From positions 1-18,409 of the forward strand of contig CAMURX010000012.1 in NCBI GenBank assembly GCA_947097615.1: a stretch of DNA of 18,409 nucleotides. Direction: 5' to 3'. A program made the position numbers and the translations under genes. This stretch comes from an uncultured Neisseria sp. GTDB taxonomy: Bacteria; Pseudomonadota; Gammaproteobacteria; Burkholderiales; Neisseriaceae. The notes under the pieces were generated by a model, which made no database searches, was not told the origin of the DNA, and saw nothing but the letters and a program-made list of their open reading frames with translations. Shown here piece by piece: positions 1 through 7,191 of this stretch. Each line of letters starts with the position of its first letter. Positions within the stretch are counted from its first letter, which is position 1.

Positions 1-216
1 CCAGTTGCCGTTGACGGTAATGCTCCAATGGTCTTGCAGATTCCCCGTCAACGGGTGCAACCGCCATGCGGGGGTATTCATATCCTGCGGGCTTGCCGCG
101 TTGTCGAGGGCGGTCAGTTGCAGGCGAAGTTTTGCGGCATGGGCGGCCTGTATGCCCGCTTTACTGCCCGTTTCAAAGAATTTCTGCAAGCCTTTGTGCT
201 TGAAACTTTTTATCAT
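1..216 (-). CDS. higB: HigB-like RelE/ParE-family toxin, partial (C-terminus outside window)
   Basis: This is the 5' part of a type II toxin gene; 72 codons are visible and the frame stays open to base 1. The protein starts MIKSFKHKGLQKFF and contains the family-typical stretches AAKLRLQL, WRLHPLTGN and HWSITVNGNW. That profile matches the HigB/RelE group of ribosome-dependent mRNA endonucleases, usually about 92 residues long, so roughly 20 residues are missing. The ATG at 216-214 is preceded by AAGGAAG, a good ribosome-binding site. An antitoxin gene (higA, XRE type) would be expected downstream, to the left of this window; that is inference. The gene is antisense to the phage tail operon and has its own promoter/operator at 229-269. 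The family assignment rests on recalled sequence similarity, not on a search. Confidence 0.86.
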   Translation of the reverse strand, partial: MIKSFKHKGLQKFFETGSKAGIQAAHAAKLRLQLTALDNAASPQDMNTPAWRLHPLTGNLQDHWSITVNGNW

Positions 217-228
217 GGCGCTTCCTTG

Positions 229-269
229 CTGTATAGTGTAACTATACAGTAATATCCGTATAGCGTCAA
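229..269 (-). promoter_or_regulatory. Promoter and palindromic operator of the higB-like gene
   Basis: On the minus strand there is a -35 box TTGACG (269-264), a 17-nt spacer and a -10 box TATAGT (246-241). The -10 box lies inside a perfect inverted repeat, CTGTATAGT-GTA-ACTATACAG (229-249). A regulator bound there would block RNA polymerase, as expected for autorepression by a toxin-antitoxin complex. The overlap is seen in the sequence; the identity of the repressor is inferred. Confidence 0.75.
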
Positions 270-283
270 TATACGTTTTATCG

Positions 284-315
284 AGGCCGTCTGAAACCTT
301 TCAGGCGGCCTTTTT
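284..315 (+). terminator. Uptake-sequence hairpin terminator before the tape measure gene
   Basis: An uptake sequence AGGCCGTCTGAA (284-295) is followed by the near-complementary arm TTTCAGGCGGCC (one G-U pair) and a TTTTT run. It could end plus-strand transcription of upstream phage genes and insulate the divergent toxin promoter. Confidence 0.6.
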
Positions 316-329
316 GTCCGGAGTCCCAT

Positions 330-3300
330 ATGGCAGAACAGAAATCCCGTCTGGTTATCGAAATCGACCCGTCGCAGGCGAAAACGACGGTTGCGGCTTT
401 GGCCAAGGAGTTGCACGCGCTGACGGAGAACGGGGAGTTGTCGGCGAAAAAGGTGCGGCAGTTGGGCAGGGATGCGGCCGACCAGTCGGGGCGGCTGGAT
501 GCGATGACGCAGGCGGTGAAGCGGCTGGCGGCGGGCTATCTGACCTGGCAGGCGGCGCAGGCTTTGGTGTTGCGGGCGGACGGTTATACCAATCTGCAAA
601 ACCGTCTGCGGCTGGTGACGGATTCGCAGCAGGGGCTGAATGCGGCAACGGAGGAGACGTTCCGCATCGCGCAGCGGACGCGCTCTTCGTGGGAAGGTAC
701 GGTGCAGGTGTACCAGCGTTTCGCGCAGAACGCGCAGCGTTTGAAGCTGTCGCAGGAGCAGGTGGCGCGTGCGACGGAGACGATGGGCAAGGCGGTGGCT
801 TTGTCGGGCGCGTCGGCGGGGGCGGCGCAGGCGGCGATGGTGCAGTTCGGGCAGGCGCTGGCCTCTGGTGTGCTGCGCGGCGACGAGTTCAATTCGATGG
901 CGGAAAACACGCCGGCGGTGATGGACGCGATGGCGCGCGGGCTGGGTGTGTCGCGCGGCGAGCTGCGGGCGATGGCGGCGGACGGCAAGCTGACGGCGGA
1001 GGCGGTGACGCAGGCGCTGCTGCGGGTTTCCGATTCGGTGGACGCGGACTTTGCCAAGACGCAGGCGACGGTGGGGCAGGCGTTCCAGTCGTTCAACGAC
1101 AGTCTGACGAAGTTTGCCGGTGAGGCGGACAAGGCGACGGGAGCGAGCCGCGCGCTGGCGGAGATGCTGCTGACGGCGGGCAAACATATCGATGCTTTGG
1201 CTTTCGGCGCGGCAACGGCGGGCGGGATTGCGTTTGTCCGTATGCTGGTGACGGCGCAGGTGGCGGTGGCGGGTACGTCGGTGCGGCTGCTGACGATGAA
1301 CGGCCTGCTGGCGGCAACGCAGTCGCTGCTGATGGGGCCGGTGGGCTTGGTGCTGGCGGCCGGGGCGGCGGCGGGGGCTTATGCGTATCTGACTTCTTCG
1401 GTAATCGATACCAGCGATGCTTTGGAGACGAATGCCGACAAGCTGCGCAAGTCGGTTGAGTGGTATAAAAATCTCAATCCGCAGGGGCAGGCGCGGTATA
1501 TGGAGGAGCTGAAAGAGAAGATTGCCGATGTCAATAAAGAGTTGGAGGGACGCAAAGCAGGCCTGATTTACGGCTACGACCATGTGAAGGGCATGGAAGA
1601 GCTGATGCGCAGCTTTACCGAAGGCAAAATCAAGCTGGAGGATTTGAATGCGGCGATGCTCAACGGTACGGATGCCAATGAATCGACGCGCGAGAGCATT
1701 CTGAAGCTGGCACGGGAATACGAACAGGCGAAAACCGTCGGCGCGAATCTGAAGCTGGAGCAGGACGCTTTGAACGGCAAGGTGGCGGATTTGCAGCCTG
1801 CGGCGGGCAAGGCGGCGGATGGGGTTGCCGAGCTTGCCCGGAAAACGGAGGACTACACGGCAAAAGTGAAGGCCGCCGTGGCCGAGGTGGAAAAGCTGCA
1901 AGGTCGGTGGGCGGATTCCGTTGCCGACAATTCGGCTTACATTTCCTTCCGCGAAAAGGGTTACGACGACGCGACGGCAAAGGAAATGGCGAAAGTCAAG
2001 GCGGCGTTTGTGCGCAAAGGCGTTGCCGACGAAGATGCGACTTTGAAAGCCTTTGAGGCATTTCCCGAAATCCGTAAGAAAATCGAGTTGGAAAAACAGG
2101 CGGCGGCGTGGCAGGAAAAAGACCGCAAGCGTTTGCAGGCCGTCAACCGTGAAGAAAAGCTGCGGACAAAGGAGCTGGAAAAGCGCAAAAAAATCACCGC
2201 TACGGAAAAACTATGGCGCGGCGGCGCGGGGGAGCGGGTGCTGGGGCACGCGCACCGCCACCGCTACGCCGAACTGGAGCAGCGGCACGGTTTGCCGAAA
2301 AACCTGCTGGCGGCTTTGGAAATGCAGGAATCGCGCGGCAATGCCGCTGCGGTTTCGCCTGTAGGCGCGCGCGGCGCGTTTCAGTTTATGCCCGCTTCGG
2401 CCAAACATTGGGGAGTGAACGTCAATGATGTGCGCTCTTCGGCGGAAGGGGCGGCGCGTTATCTGAAATATCTGCTGAAAATGTTCCACGGCAATGTGGA
2501 ACTGGCCGTCAATGCCTACAACCACGGCGAGGGCAATACGCTCAAACGCCTGAAATCGGGGCGTGCCGCGCCCAAAGAAACGCGCGGCCATTGGGCGGGC
2601 GTGTCGGCTAATCTCGACTGGCTCAACGGCGGCAGGGGGGAGTTTAAGGACGACCCGCGCCAAACCTATGCCGAGCTGCCGCCCGATTTGTACGCGCAGA
2701 CGCTGGAAGATTTGCAGCGGCAGATTGATATGGTAGGGCTGCTGTCCGAGGCGCAGAAGTTCGGCTATGAGTTGGAAAAAGGCCGTCTGAAAGATTTGTC
2801 GGCAGAGGAAAAAGCGCAGTTGGCGGCGAAGCGGGAGACGCTGGACGCGCTTTCGCGCGAGGCGGAGGAAAGAGGCCGTCTGAAAGAGCTGGCCGAGGAG
2901 GCGGGGCGGGATTTTTCCGACCGTTTGTTCGAGTTGGATTTAATCGGCAAAACGGCAGACGAGACGGCGCGGCTGCGGCTGGAGCGCAAGTACGATCTGA
3001 TGGTGGTGCAGGCGCAGAAGGACGGGGCGTCACAGGGCTATGTCGACGGCCTGCTGGCGCAGAAGCAGGCGGCGGAAGAGGCACGGCTGGCTGTCCAAAA
3101 GCTGCGCGAGGAGAAGGCAAACGACTGGCAGGGCGGCATTGCCGCAGGGATAGACGGCTATGTCGAAAGCCTGGGTACGCTGCATGAGAATGTCGCTAGG
3201 CAGGTTGAGGCATCTTTCGCCAAGATGGGCGACGCATTGGCGGATTTTGTCGCCACGGGCAAGCTGGATTTCCGCAGTCTGACGGTTTCGGTTTTGCAGG

Positions 3301-3857
3301 ACATTTCGCGCATGATGGTGAAGATGGCCATTCTCAACGCGATGAAGGCGGGCGGCAATTCGCTGGCGGGTTCGTCTTCGCCGTTTCTCGCCGCCGTCGG
3401 GCGGGTCTTGACCGGCAAGTTTGCCGACGGCGGTTCGGTGGGGCTGTACGGCCTTGCGGGCAGTACGGGCGGCTATACGGGCGGCGGCGGCAAGTATGAG
3501 CCTGCGGGCATCGTTCATCGCGGCGAGGTGGTTTTTTCGCAGGCGGACGTGCGCCGCCACGGCGGGGTGCAGGCGGTGGAGCGGCTGCGGCTGCGCGGTT
3601 TTGCCGACGGCGGCACGGTCGGGCTGCCCTCTCCCGTTGCCGCCGCGTTAAACCGTCAGGCCGTGGCGCAGAATACGAATATCTCGGTAACGGTGAATGT
3701 GCAGGGCGGCGGAGATAATGTACGGCAGGATGCGGAAGACGGTGCGCACGCCGGGGTGTTGAAGGCGGTGCGGGAAATCGCGGTCAATGCGGCGCGCACG
3801 GAGGTGGGGAACAGTCTGCGTCCGGGCGGGGCGATTTATCAGGCTATTCGAGCTTGA
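330..3857 (+). CDS. Phage tail tape measure protein with lytic transglycosylase domain (lambda H-like)
   Basis: This 1175-residue protein sets tail length and is ejected ahead of the DNA. Residues 87-260 (TNLQNRLRLV, FRIAQRTR, GDEFNSMAENTPAVMDAMA) match the tape-measure N-terminal domain. Hydrophobic segments at about 292-315 and 334-355 could insert into the host membrane. Residues 640-775 form a goose-type lytic transglycosylase with catalytic Glu667 in MQESRG, GAFQFMP at 682-688 and AYN at 729-731, suited to opening peptidoglycan during DNA entry. Residues 960-1010 (FVATGKLDFRSL) match the lambda tape-measure C-terminal domain, followed by Gly-rich repeats and GIVHRGEVV. The ATG at 330 follows GGAG; no other in-frame start has a better site. 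Two full uptake sequences lie in the coding region (2780-2791 and 2873-2884), both read in frame as GRLK. The gene is intact. Confidence 0.95.
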   Translation: MAEQKSRLVIEIDPSQAKTTVAALAKELHALTENGELSAKKVRQLGRDAADQSGRLDAMTQAVKRLAAGYLTWQAAQALVLRADGYTNLQNRLRLVTDSQQGLNAATEETFRIAQRTRSSWEGTVQVYQRFAQNAQRLKLSQEQVARATETMGKAVALSGASAGAAQAAMVQFGQALASGVLRGDEFNSMAENTPAVMDAMARGLGVSRGELRAMAADGKLTAEAVTQALLRVSDSVDADFAKTQATVGQAFQSFNDSLTKFAGEADKATGASRALAEMLLTAGKHIDALAFGAATAGGIAFVRMLVTAQVAVAGTSVRLLTMNGLLAATQSLLMGPVGLVLAAGAAAGAYAYLTSSVIDTSDALETNADKLRKSVEWYKNLNPQGQARYMEELKEKIADVNKELEGRKAGLIYGYDHVKGMEELMRSFTEGKIKLEDLNAAMLNGTDANESTRESILKLAREYEQAKTVGANLKLEQDALNGKVADLQPAAGKAADGVAELARKTEDYTAKVKAAVAEVEKLQGRWADSVADNSAYISFREKGYDDATAKEMAKVKAAFVRKGVADEDATLKAFEAFPEIRKKIELEKQAAAWQEKDRKRLQAVNREEKLRTKELEKRKKITATEKLWRGGAGERVLGHAHRHRYAELEQRHGLPKNLLAALEMQESRGNAAAVSPVGARGAFQFMPASAKHWGVNVNDVRSSAEGAARYLKYLLKMFHGNVELAVNAYNHGEGNTLKRLKSGRAAPKETRGHWAGVSANLDWLNGGRGEFKDDPRQTYAELPPDLYAQTLEDLQRQIDMVGLLSEAQKFGYELEKGRLKDLSAEEKAQLAAKRETLDALSREAEERGRLKELAEEAGRDFSDRLFELDLIGKTADETARLRLERKYDLMVVQAQKDGASQGYVDGLLAQKQAAEEARLAVQKLREEKANDWQGGIAAGIDGYVESLGTLHENVARQVEASFAKMGDALADFVATGKLDFRSLTVSVLQDISRMMVKMAILNAMKAGGNSLAGSSSPFLAAVGRVLTGKFADGGSVGLYGLAGSTGGYTGGGGKYEPAGIVHRGEVVFSQADVRRHGGVQAVERLRLRGFADGGTVGLPSPVAAALNRQAVAQNTNISVTVNVQGGGDNVRQDAEDGAHAGVLKAVREIAVNAARTEVGNSLRPGGAIYQAIRA

Positions 3858-3874
3858 GGCCGTCTGAAAGTGTG

Positions 3875-3908
3875 AGGCCGTCTGAATGTTTCAGACGGCC
3901 TGTTTTGT
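3875..3908 (+). terminator. Paired-DUS terminator after the tape measure gene
   Basis: AGGCCGTCTGAA and its perfect complement TTCAGACGGCCT form a 12-bp stem with a TGT loop (3875-3901), followed by GTTTTG. A further uptake sequence at 3857-3868 uses the last base of the tape measure stop codon, giving three copies in 45 bases. Confidence 0.7.
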
Positions 3909-3920
3909 TGCGGAGGTTTT

Positions 3921-4259
3921 ATGGCAAGGTCGTTTGACTGGCCGGTCGATGTGGCCGGCACTTCGGTCAAGACGGTGTTCGATGTGCGCACGGTGCAGTT
4001 CGGCGGCGGCTACGAGCAGCGGCAGCCGAAGTTTCTGCGTCCGTCGCGGCGCTCTTGGGAGGTGTCGAAAACGGATATGAAGCCGGTGATTGACGAAATC
4101 GCGGCGTTTTTCGACGGTACGCGCGGGGTGGAGGCGTTTTGGTTCCGTCCGCTGCCCTCGGAGGCGCGTTTGTTGGTGAAGGTGTCGGAATACCGGCGCG
4201 AGCCGCTGGGCGGTTCGGTGTGGAAGATTTCGGCAACGTTTGAGGAGGTTTTGTCATGA
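3921..4259 (+). CDS. Phage minor tail protein M
   Basis: This 112-residue protein matches the phage minor tail protein M family in length and motifs: an N-terminal FDWPV segment, VQFGGGYEQRQ at about 25-35, and a C-terminal FWFRPLPSE followed by the end of the domain at WKISATFEEV. In lambda, gpM completes the tail tip at the junction with the tape measure and tube. A strong GGAGG site lies just before ATG 3921. The stop overlaps the next start by ATGA (4256-4259), so M and L are probably translationally coupled. Confidence 0.9.
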   Translation: MARSFDWPVDVAGTSVKTVFDVRTVQFGGGYEQRQPKFLRPSRRSWEVSKTDMKPVIDEIAAFFDGTRGVEAFWFRPLPSEARLLVKVSEYRREPLGGSVWKISATFEEVLS

Positions 4260-4981
4260 ATGCGCGTATGGCTTTGTTGTCGGCGCCGATGTTGAAGGCG
4301 TTGTCGGCGCAGCGGCAGGATGTGATGGTCGAGCTGTGGGAGGTGGATTTGCGTGCCTTGGGCGGGCAGGTTTACCGTTTGTGCAATCAGGTGAACGAGA
4401 AAAACGGGGCGGTGGTTTTCGCCGGGCAGGCGTACGAGCCTTATCCGGTTTATGCGGAGGGCTTTGAAAGTTCGTCGCAGGGGGCGGGCAACCGGCCGAC
4501 GCTGTCGCTGTCGAATCTGTTCGGTTTGGTAACGGGGATGGTGGAGAGTTACGGCAGTGTGGTCGGGGCGGCGGTGACGCGCTATCAGGTGTATGCGCAG
4601 TTTCTCGATGCGGCGAATTTTGCTTCGGGGGCGAATCCGTCTGCAGATGCGTCGCAGGCGGTGCGGATGTGCTTTGTCGTCGAGCGGATGGTGTCGCTGA
4701 CGGCGGAAAAAGCGGTGTTCGAGCTGTCCGCGCCTTCGGAGGCGGACGGTGCGCTTGTGCCGGCGCGGCTGATGATGGCGGACAGGTGTCCGTGGCAGTA
4801 TCGCGGCGCGGAGTGCGGCTATACGGGGCGTCCCGTGGCCGACCGTTTCGATATGCCGACCGACGATGCAAAAAAGGACGATTGCAGCCACAAGCTCTTG
4901 GGCTGTATGGCGCGTTTCGGCGCAACGGCGGCGCTGCCTTACGGCGGTTTTGTGTCGGCGGACAAGGTGTTGTCGTCATGA
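4256..4981 (+). CDS. Phage minor tail protein L (predicted Fe-S tail-tip protein)
   Basis: This 241-residue protein corresponds to lambda gpL, a hub component of the tail tip. The N-terminal part holds VELWEVDLRALGG and the central part NRPTLSLSNLFGLV. The C-terminal part has four cysteines, Cys178, Cys187, Cys210 and Cys217 (in CPWQYRGAECGY and DDCSHKLLGC). Lambda gpL relatives are known to bind an iron-sulfur cluster through four C-terminal cysteines, so the same is inferred here. The start overlaps the M stop (ATGA at 4256-4259) and its stop overlaps the K start (ATGA at 4978-4981). It is full length. Confidence 0.93.
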   Translation: MNARMALLSAPMLKALSAQRQDVMVELWEVDLRALGGQVYRLCNQVNEKNGAVVFAGQAYEPYPVYAEGFESSSQGAGNRPTLSLSNLFGLVTGMVESYGSVVGAAVTRYQVYAQFLDAANFASGANPSADASQAVRMCFVVERMVSLTAEKAVFELSAPSEADGALVPARLMMADRCPWQYRGAECGYTGRPVADRFDMPTDDAKKDDCSHKLLGCMARFGATAALPYGGFVSADKVLSS

Positions 4982-5694
4982 TGTTGTCCGATCAGGCGGC
5001 GCGGGACATTGCCACCCATGCGCGAAGCAGGCCGCAGGAGGAAATCTGTGGCTTTGTGCTGGTCGACGGCCGCTATCTGCCGCTGGACAATGTGGCGGAG
5101 CGGCCGTCTGAAACCTTTGAGATTGCGCCGGAGATGTGGCGGGAAGATGTTGCCGCTATCGTCCATTCGCATCCTGCGGGCGAGCCGTTTTTGTCGGGGG
5201 CGGACAGACAGTCGCAGGTGCTGACCGGCCTGCCGTGGGTGCTGTATGCGGCCGGCCGTCTGAAAGTGTTCCGCTGCTGTCCGCATTTGCGCGGGCGGGT
5301 GTTTGACTACGGGTCGGCAGACTGCGGCGCGCTGGTGCGCGATGCCTATATGCTGGCGGGTATTGACCTGCCCGACGGGGTGCGCACGGATTTGGACGGT
5401 GATGCGGCACGCGGCCGTCTGCCCGAACATTTGGCCGCGTGCGGTTTTGCCGTTTCAGACGGCCTCGAAGCGGGCGACGTGCTGCTGACGGTGCACGGCG
5501 GGAATCCGTCGCATCTGGCACTGTATCTCGGCGGCGGGGAAATTCTGCACCATGCCTACAACCAACTCTCGCGCCGCGAGAGGCTGACGGATTGGTGGCG
5601 CGAACGCATACACAGCGTTTGGCGGCATCCGCTCTGGCAGGCAGGGATGGTGCAAGCGGTGGAAAACGATTTGATGCACACGGTGACAATATGA
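4978..5694 (+). CDS. Tail tip assembly protein K: JAB/JAMM peptidase plus NlpC/P60 domain
   Basis: This 238-residue protein has two predicted hydrolase domains. The N-terminal JAMM domain has a Glu at 21/22 (EEICGF), then HSHP (His63, His65), seven residues, Ser73 and Asp76, a complete metal-binding motif. The C-terminal NlpC/P60 domain has catalytic Cys116 (SADCGALVRDAY), His179 (SHLALYLG) and His191/192. In lambda, gpK acts in tail tip assembly, and the NlpC/P60 part is thought to cut cell-wall peptides. The start is taken at 4978 because it overlaps the L stop by ATGA; ATG 4981 is possible. The frame is also open far upstream (to 4669), but that overlaps gene L. The stop overlaps the I start (5691-5694). 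Uptake-sequence cores lie inside at 5103-5112 and 5454-5465. Confidence 0.93.
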   Translation: MMLSDQAARDIATHARSRPQEEICGFVLVDGRYLPLDNVAERPSETFEIAPEMWREDVAAIVHSHPAGEPFLSGADRQSQVLTGLPWVLYAAGRLKVFRCCPHLRGRVFDYGSADCGALVRDAYMLAGIDLPDGVRTDLDGDAARGRLPEHLAACGFAVSDGLEAGDVLLTVHGGNPSHLALYLGGGEILHHAYNQLSRRERLTDWWRERIHSVWRHPLWQAGMVQAVENDLMHTVTI

Positions 5695-6491
5695 TTACAG
5701 TAAGACTCTATGGCGCTCTGGCACAGTTCGGGCGCCGTTTCGATTTGCACGCCGACACGCCCGCCGAGGCACTGCACGCGCTGTTTGCCCAGATACGCGG
5801 GCTGCGGCGCAAGGTAGCCGACGGGTTGTTTCAGGTGCGTTTTCAGGGACGCGATTACGGGGAAGACGCTCTGGACGATGCGTTCAGACGGCCTGCTTCG
5901 GGGGTACTGCATATCGTGCCGCGCACGGCGGGAGCGGGTAAGGCCGGGCAGTTGGTCGCCGGTATCGCCCTCTTGGCGGTGGCATGGTGGAATCCGCTGG
6001 GCTGGGCGGCGGGCGGCGCGATGCTGTCGGCGGTAACGAGTGCGGGCATCGGCATGGTGTTGGGCGGCGTGGCGCAGATGCTGACAAAGCAGCCCAAGCC
6101 CGATCAGGGCAGAAGCGGGGCGGCGAGCAGCCGCAATACGGCGTTTTCCCATCTCGCCAACACGGCGGCGCAGGGGCAGCCGGTGCCGCTGGCCTACGGT
6201 TTGGTCTACACGGGCAGCCGCGTGGCCTCGCAGGGGGTGGAGTCGCGGCGGCTGGCAACGGGCGCGGCGGCGCAGCCGGGCGGTTTTTTGGCGCGCTGGT
6301 CGGGCATCCGCCGTCCGGAACAGGCGGGCACGCCGTCCGACCCGCTGGCGGTGGATTTGACGCTGGGCATGAAGCGCACGTTTGCCGCAGGCGTGGCGGC
6401 AACCGCCCCGAACGGGCAGAAATACAATACGGACTTCGCCGACGATTCGGTGCGCGCGCGCAACTACACGGCGGAGTATGTGAAAGAGTAG
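5691..6491 (+). CDS. Phage tail assembly protein I
   Basis: This 266-residue protein belongs to the lambda gpI family. It starts MITVRLYGALAQFGRRF, has an N-terminal ubiquitin-like fold region (about 1-80), a hydrophobic Gly/Ala-rich stretch at about 85-130, and then VPLAYGLVYTGSRVASQGV, all typical of the family. In lambda, gpI is needed with K for tail tip assembly but its mechanism is not clear. The ATG at 5691 overlaps the K stop (ATGA). The frame is open further upstream, but those starts would lie inside K. It is longer than lambda I (about 223 residues) because of a C-terminal extension. A reverse-orientation uptake sequence lies inside at 5883-5894. Confidence 0.9.
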   Translation: MITVRLYGALAQFGRRFDLHADTPAEALHALFAQIRGLRRKVADGLFQVRFQGRDYGEDALDDAFRRPASGVLHIVPRTAGAGKAGQLVAGIALLAVAWWNPLGWAAGGAMLSAVTSAGIGMVLGGVAQMLTKQPKPDQGRSGAASSRNTAFSHLANTAAQGQPVPLAYGLVYTGSRVASQGVESRRLATGAAAQPGGFLARWSGIRRPEQAGTPSDPLAVDLTLGMKRTFAAGVAATAPNGQKYNTDFADDSVRARNYTAEYVKE

Positions 6492-6517
6492 AGGCCGTCT
6501 GAAATTTCAGACGGCCT
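6492..6517. terminator. Perfect 26-bp DUS palindrome shared by two convergent genes
   Basis: AGGCCGTCTGAAA is followed directly by its full complement TTTCAGACGGCCT, without a spacer. It starts one base after the stop codon of plus-strand gene I and ends four bases before the stop of the minus-strand XRE antitoxin. It is therefore well placed to end transcription from both sides. Confidence 0.72.
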
Positions 6518-6521
6518 TTGT

Positions 6522-6857
6522 TCAGAAATCGAGTTGTTCGGCGTAAATTCCCAAGGCGGCGGCGAGTTTGGCGCGGGTGGATTTGCGCAGTGTGGCGCTG
6601 TTTTCGTGCTGCGAATAGGCCGACTGGCTGATACCCGCTTTTTCCGCCGCTTCGGCCTGTGTCAGCCCTAGGTATTCGCGCCATGCGCGCAGGGGCGTCC
6701 AACCTTTGTCAAACGACAAATCGACCACTTCGGCGGGGATGCCGCCTTCTGCATCGACGGGATGGAGCAGGCGTTGGAAATCGGCGAACGGGACAACGGC
6801 AAAGGCGGGGTTGCCTGCCGCGTCGCGGATGATTTGGTAATCAGTAGGTGTTTTCAT
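6522..6857 (-). CDS. XRE-family helix-turn-helix antitoxin
   Basis: This 111-residue protein has a C-terminal helix-turn-helix (about 62-111: REYLGLTQAEAAEKAGISQ, then SAYSQHENS) of the XRE/Cro type. The N-terminal part (TDYQIIRDAAGNPAFAVVPF) resembles the Phd-like segment found in antitoxins paired with RelE toxins. It should neutralise the toxin encoded just upstream and, with it, repress the promoter at 7096-7124. The ATG at 6857 lies inside the toxin coding region, giving a 17-nt overlap (6841-6857), so the pair is in toxin-first order and is probably translationally coupled. The ribosome-binding site is weak (GAGG about 11 nt upstream), which fits coupling. Confidence 0.88.
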   Translation of the reverse strand: MKTPTDYQIIRDAAGNPAFAVVPFADFQRLLHPVDAEGGIPAEVVDLSFDKGWTPLRAWREYLGLTQAEAAEKAGISQSAYSQHENSATLRKSTRAKLAAALGIYAEQLDF

Positions 6858-7089
6858 CTCGTTTTTTAACCTCTTCTATGCTGACGATGTGTACCGTGCC
6901 GTCGAAATTGAAAAATACGCGGTAGTTGCCGACGCGCAGGCGGTATTGGTGGATATGGTTGGATAAAGCCTTGACGCCGGTGCAGTTGGGCATGGCGGCC
7001 AATCCTTTGATTTTGGCGCGTATCTGCTGCTGCTCGGGTATTTTCCGCAGCTGTTTGGCAGCTTTGGGGCGGTAGACGATTTTGTTCAT
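6841..7089 (-). CDS. RelE/ParE-family toxin
   Basis: This 82-residue protein has the usual size and profile of RelE-type ribosome-dependent mRNA interferases: MNKIVYRPKAAKQLRKIP at the N-terminus, HIHQYRLRVGNYRVFF in the centre and EVKKRDENTY at the end. The basic and tyrosine residues in the last two stretches are those used for catalysis in RelE relatives; the role here is inferred. The gene overlaps its antitoxin by 17 nt and is antisense to the tail operon, between genes I and J. The ATG at 7089 lies only 6 nt after the -10 box and has no Shine-Dalgarno sequence, so the mRNA may be leaderless. Confidence 0.9.
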   Translation of the reverse strand: MNKIVYRPKAAKQLRKIPEQQQIRAKIKGLAAMPNCTGVKALSNHIHQYRLRVGNYRVFFNFDGTVHIVSIEEVKKRDENTY

Positions 7090-7095
7090 GGGTTT

Positions 7096-7131
7096 ATTAT
7101 AAGTATTTTATAAGTTTTAGTCAATAAAATA
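7096..7131 (-). promoter_or_regulatory. Near-consensus promoter and AT-rich operator of the RelE/XRE pair
   Basis: On the minus strand there is TTGACT (7124-7119), a 17-nt spacer and a perfect TATAAT (7101-7096), followed by six bases and the toxin ATG. An 8-bp inverted repeat, TATTTTAT (7104-7111) and ATAAAATA (7124-7131), brackets the spacer and touches the -35 box. ACTTAT occurs three times on this strand. These are likely operator elements for the antitoxin or its complex. Confidence 0.78.
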
Positions 7132-7138
7132 AGTTTAA

Positions 7139-7165
7139 GCCGTCTGAAATTTTCAGACGGCCTTT
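7139..7165 (+). terminator. Paired-DUS hairpin upstream of gene J
   Basis: GCCGTCTGAAA and TTTCAGACGGC form a hairpin with one unpaired base, followed by CTTTG. It lies between the divergent toxin promoter and gene J, so it may insulate J from upstream readthrough. Confidence 0.55.
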
Positions 7166-7191
7166 GTGTTTGCGAAACGGAAGGATACGCT

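Noticed and set aside
213..1901. Long minus-strand ORF (562 codons) opposite the tape measure gene
   Set aside because: Arg/His/Gln-rich, low-complexity translation typical of the antisense of GC-rich coding sequence; it fully overlaps a well-supported gene and runs through the real higB start and promoter in another frame.
4010..4979. Minus-strand ORFs opposite M and L
   Set aside because: Pro/Arg/His-rich shadow translations over two intact tail genes.
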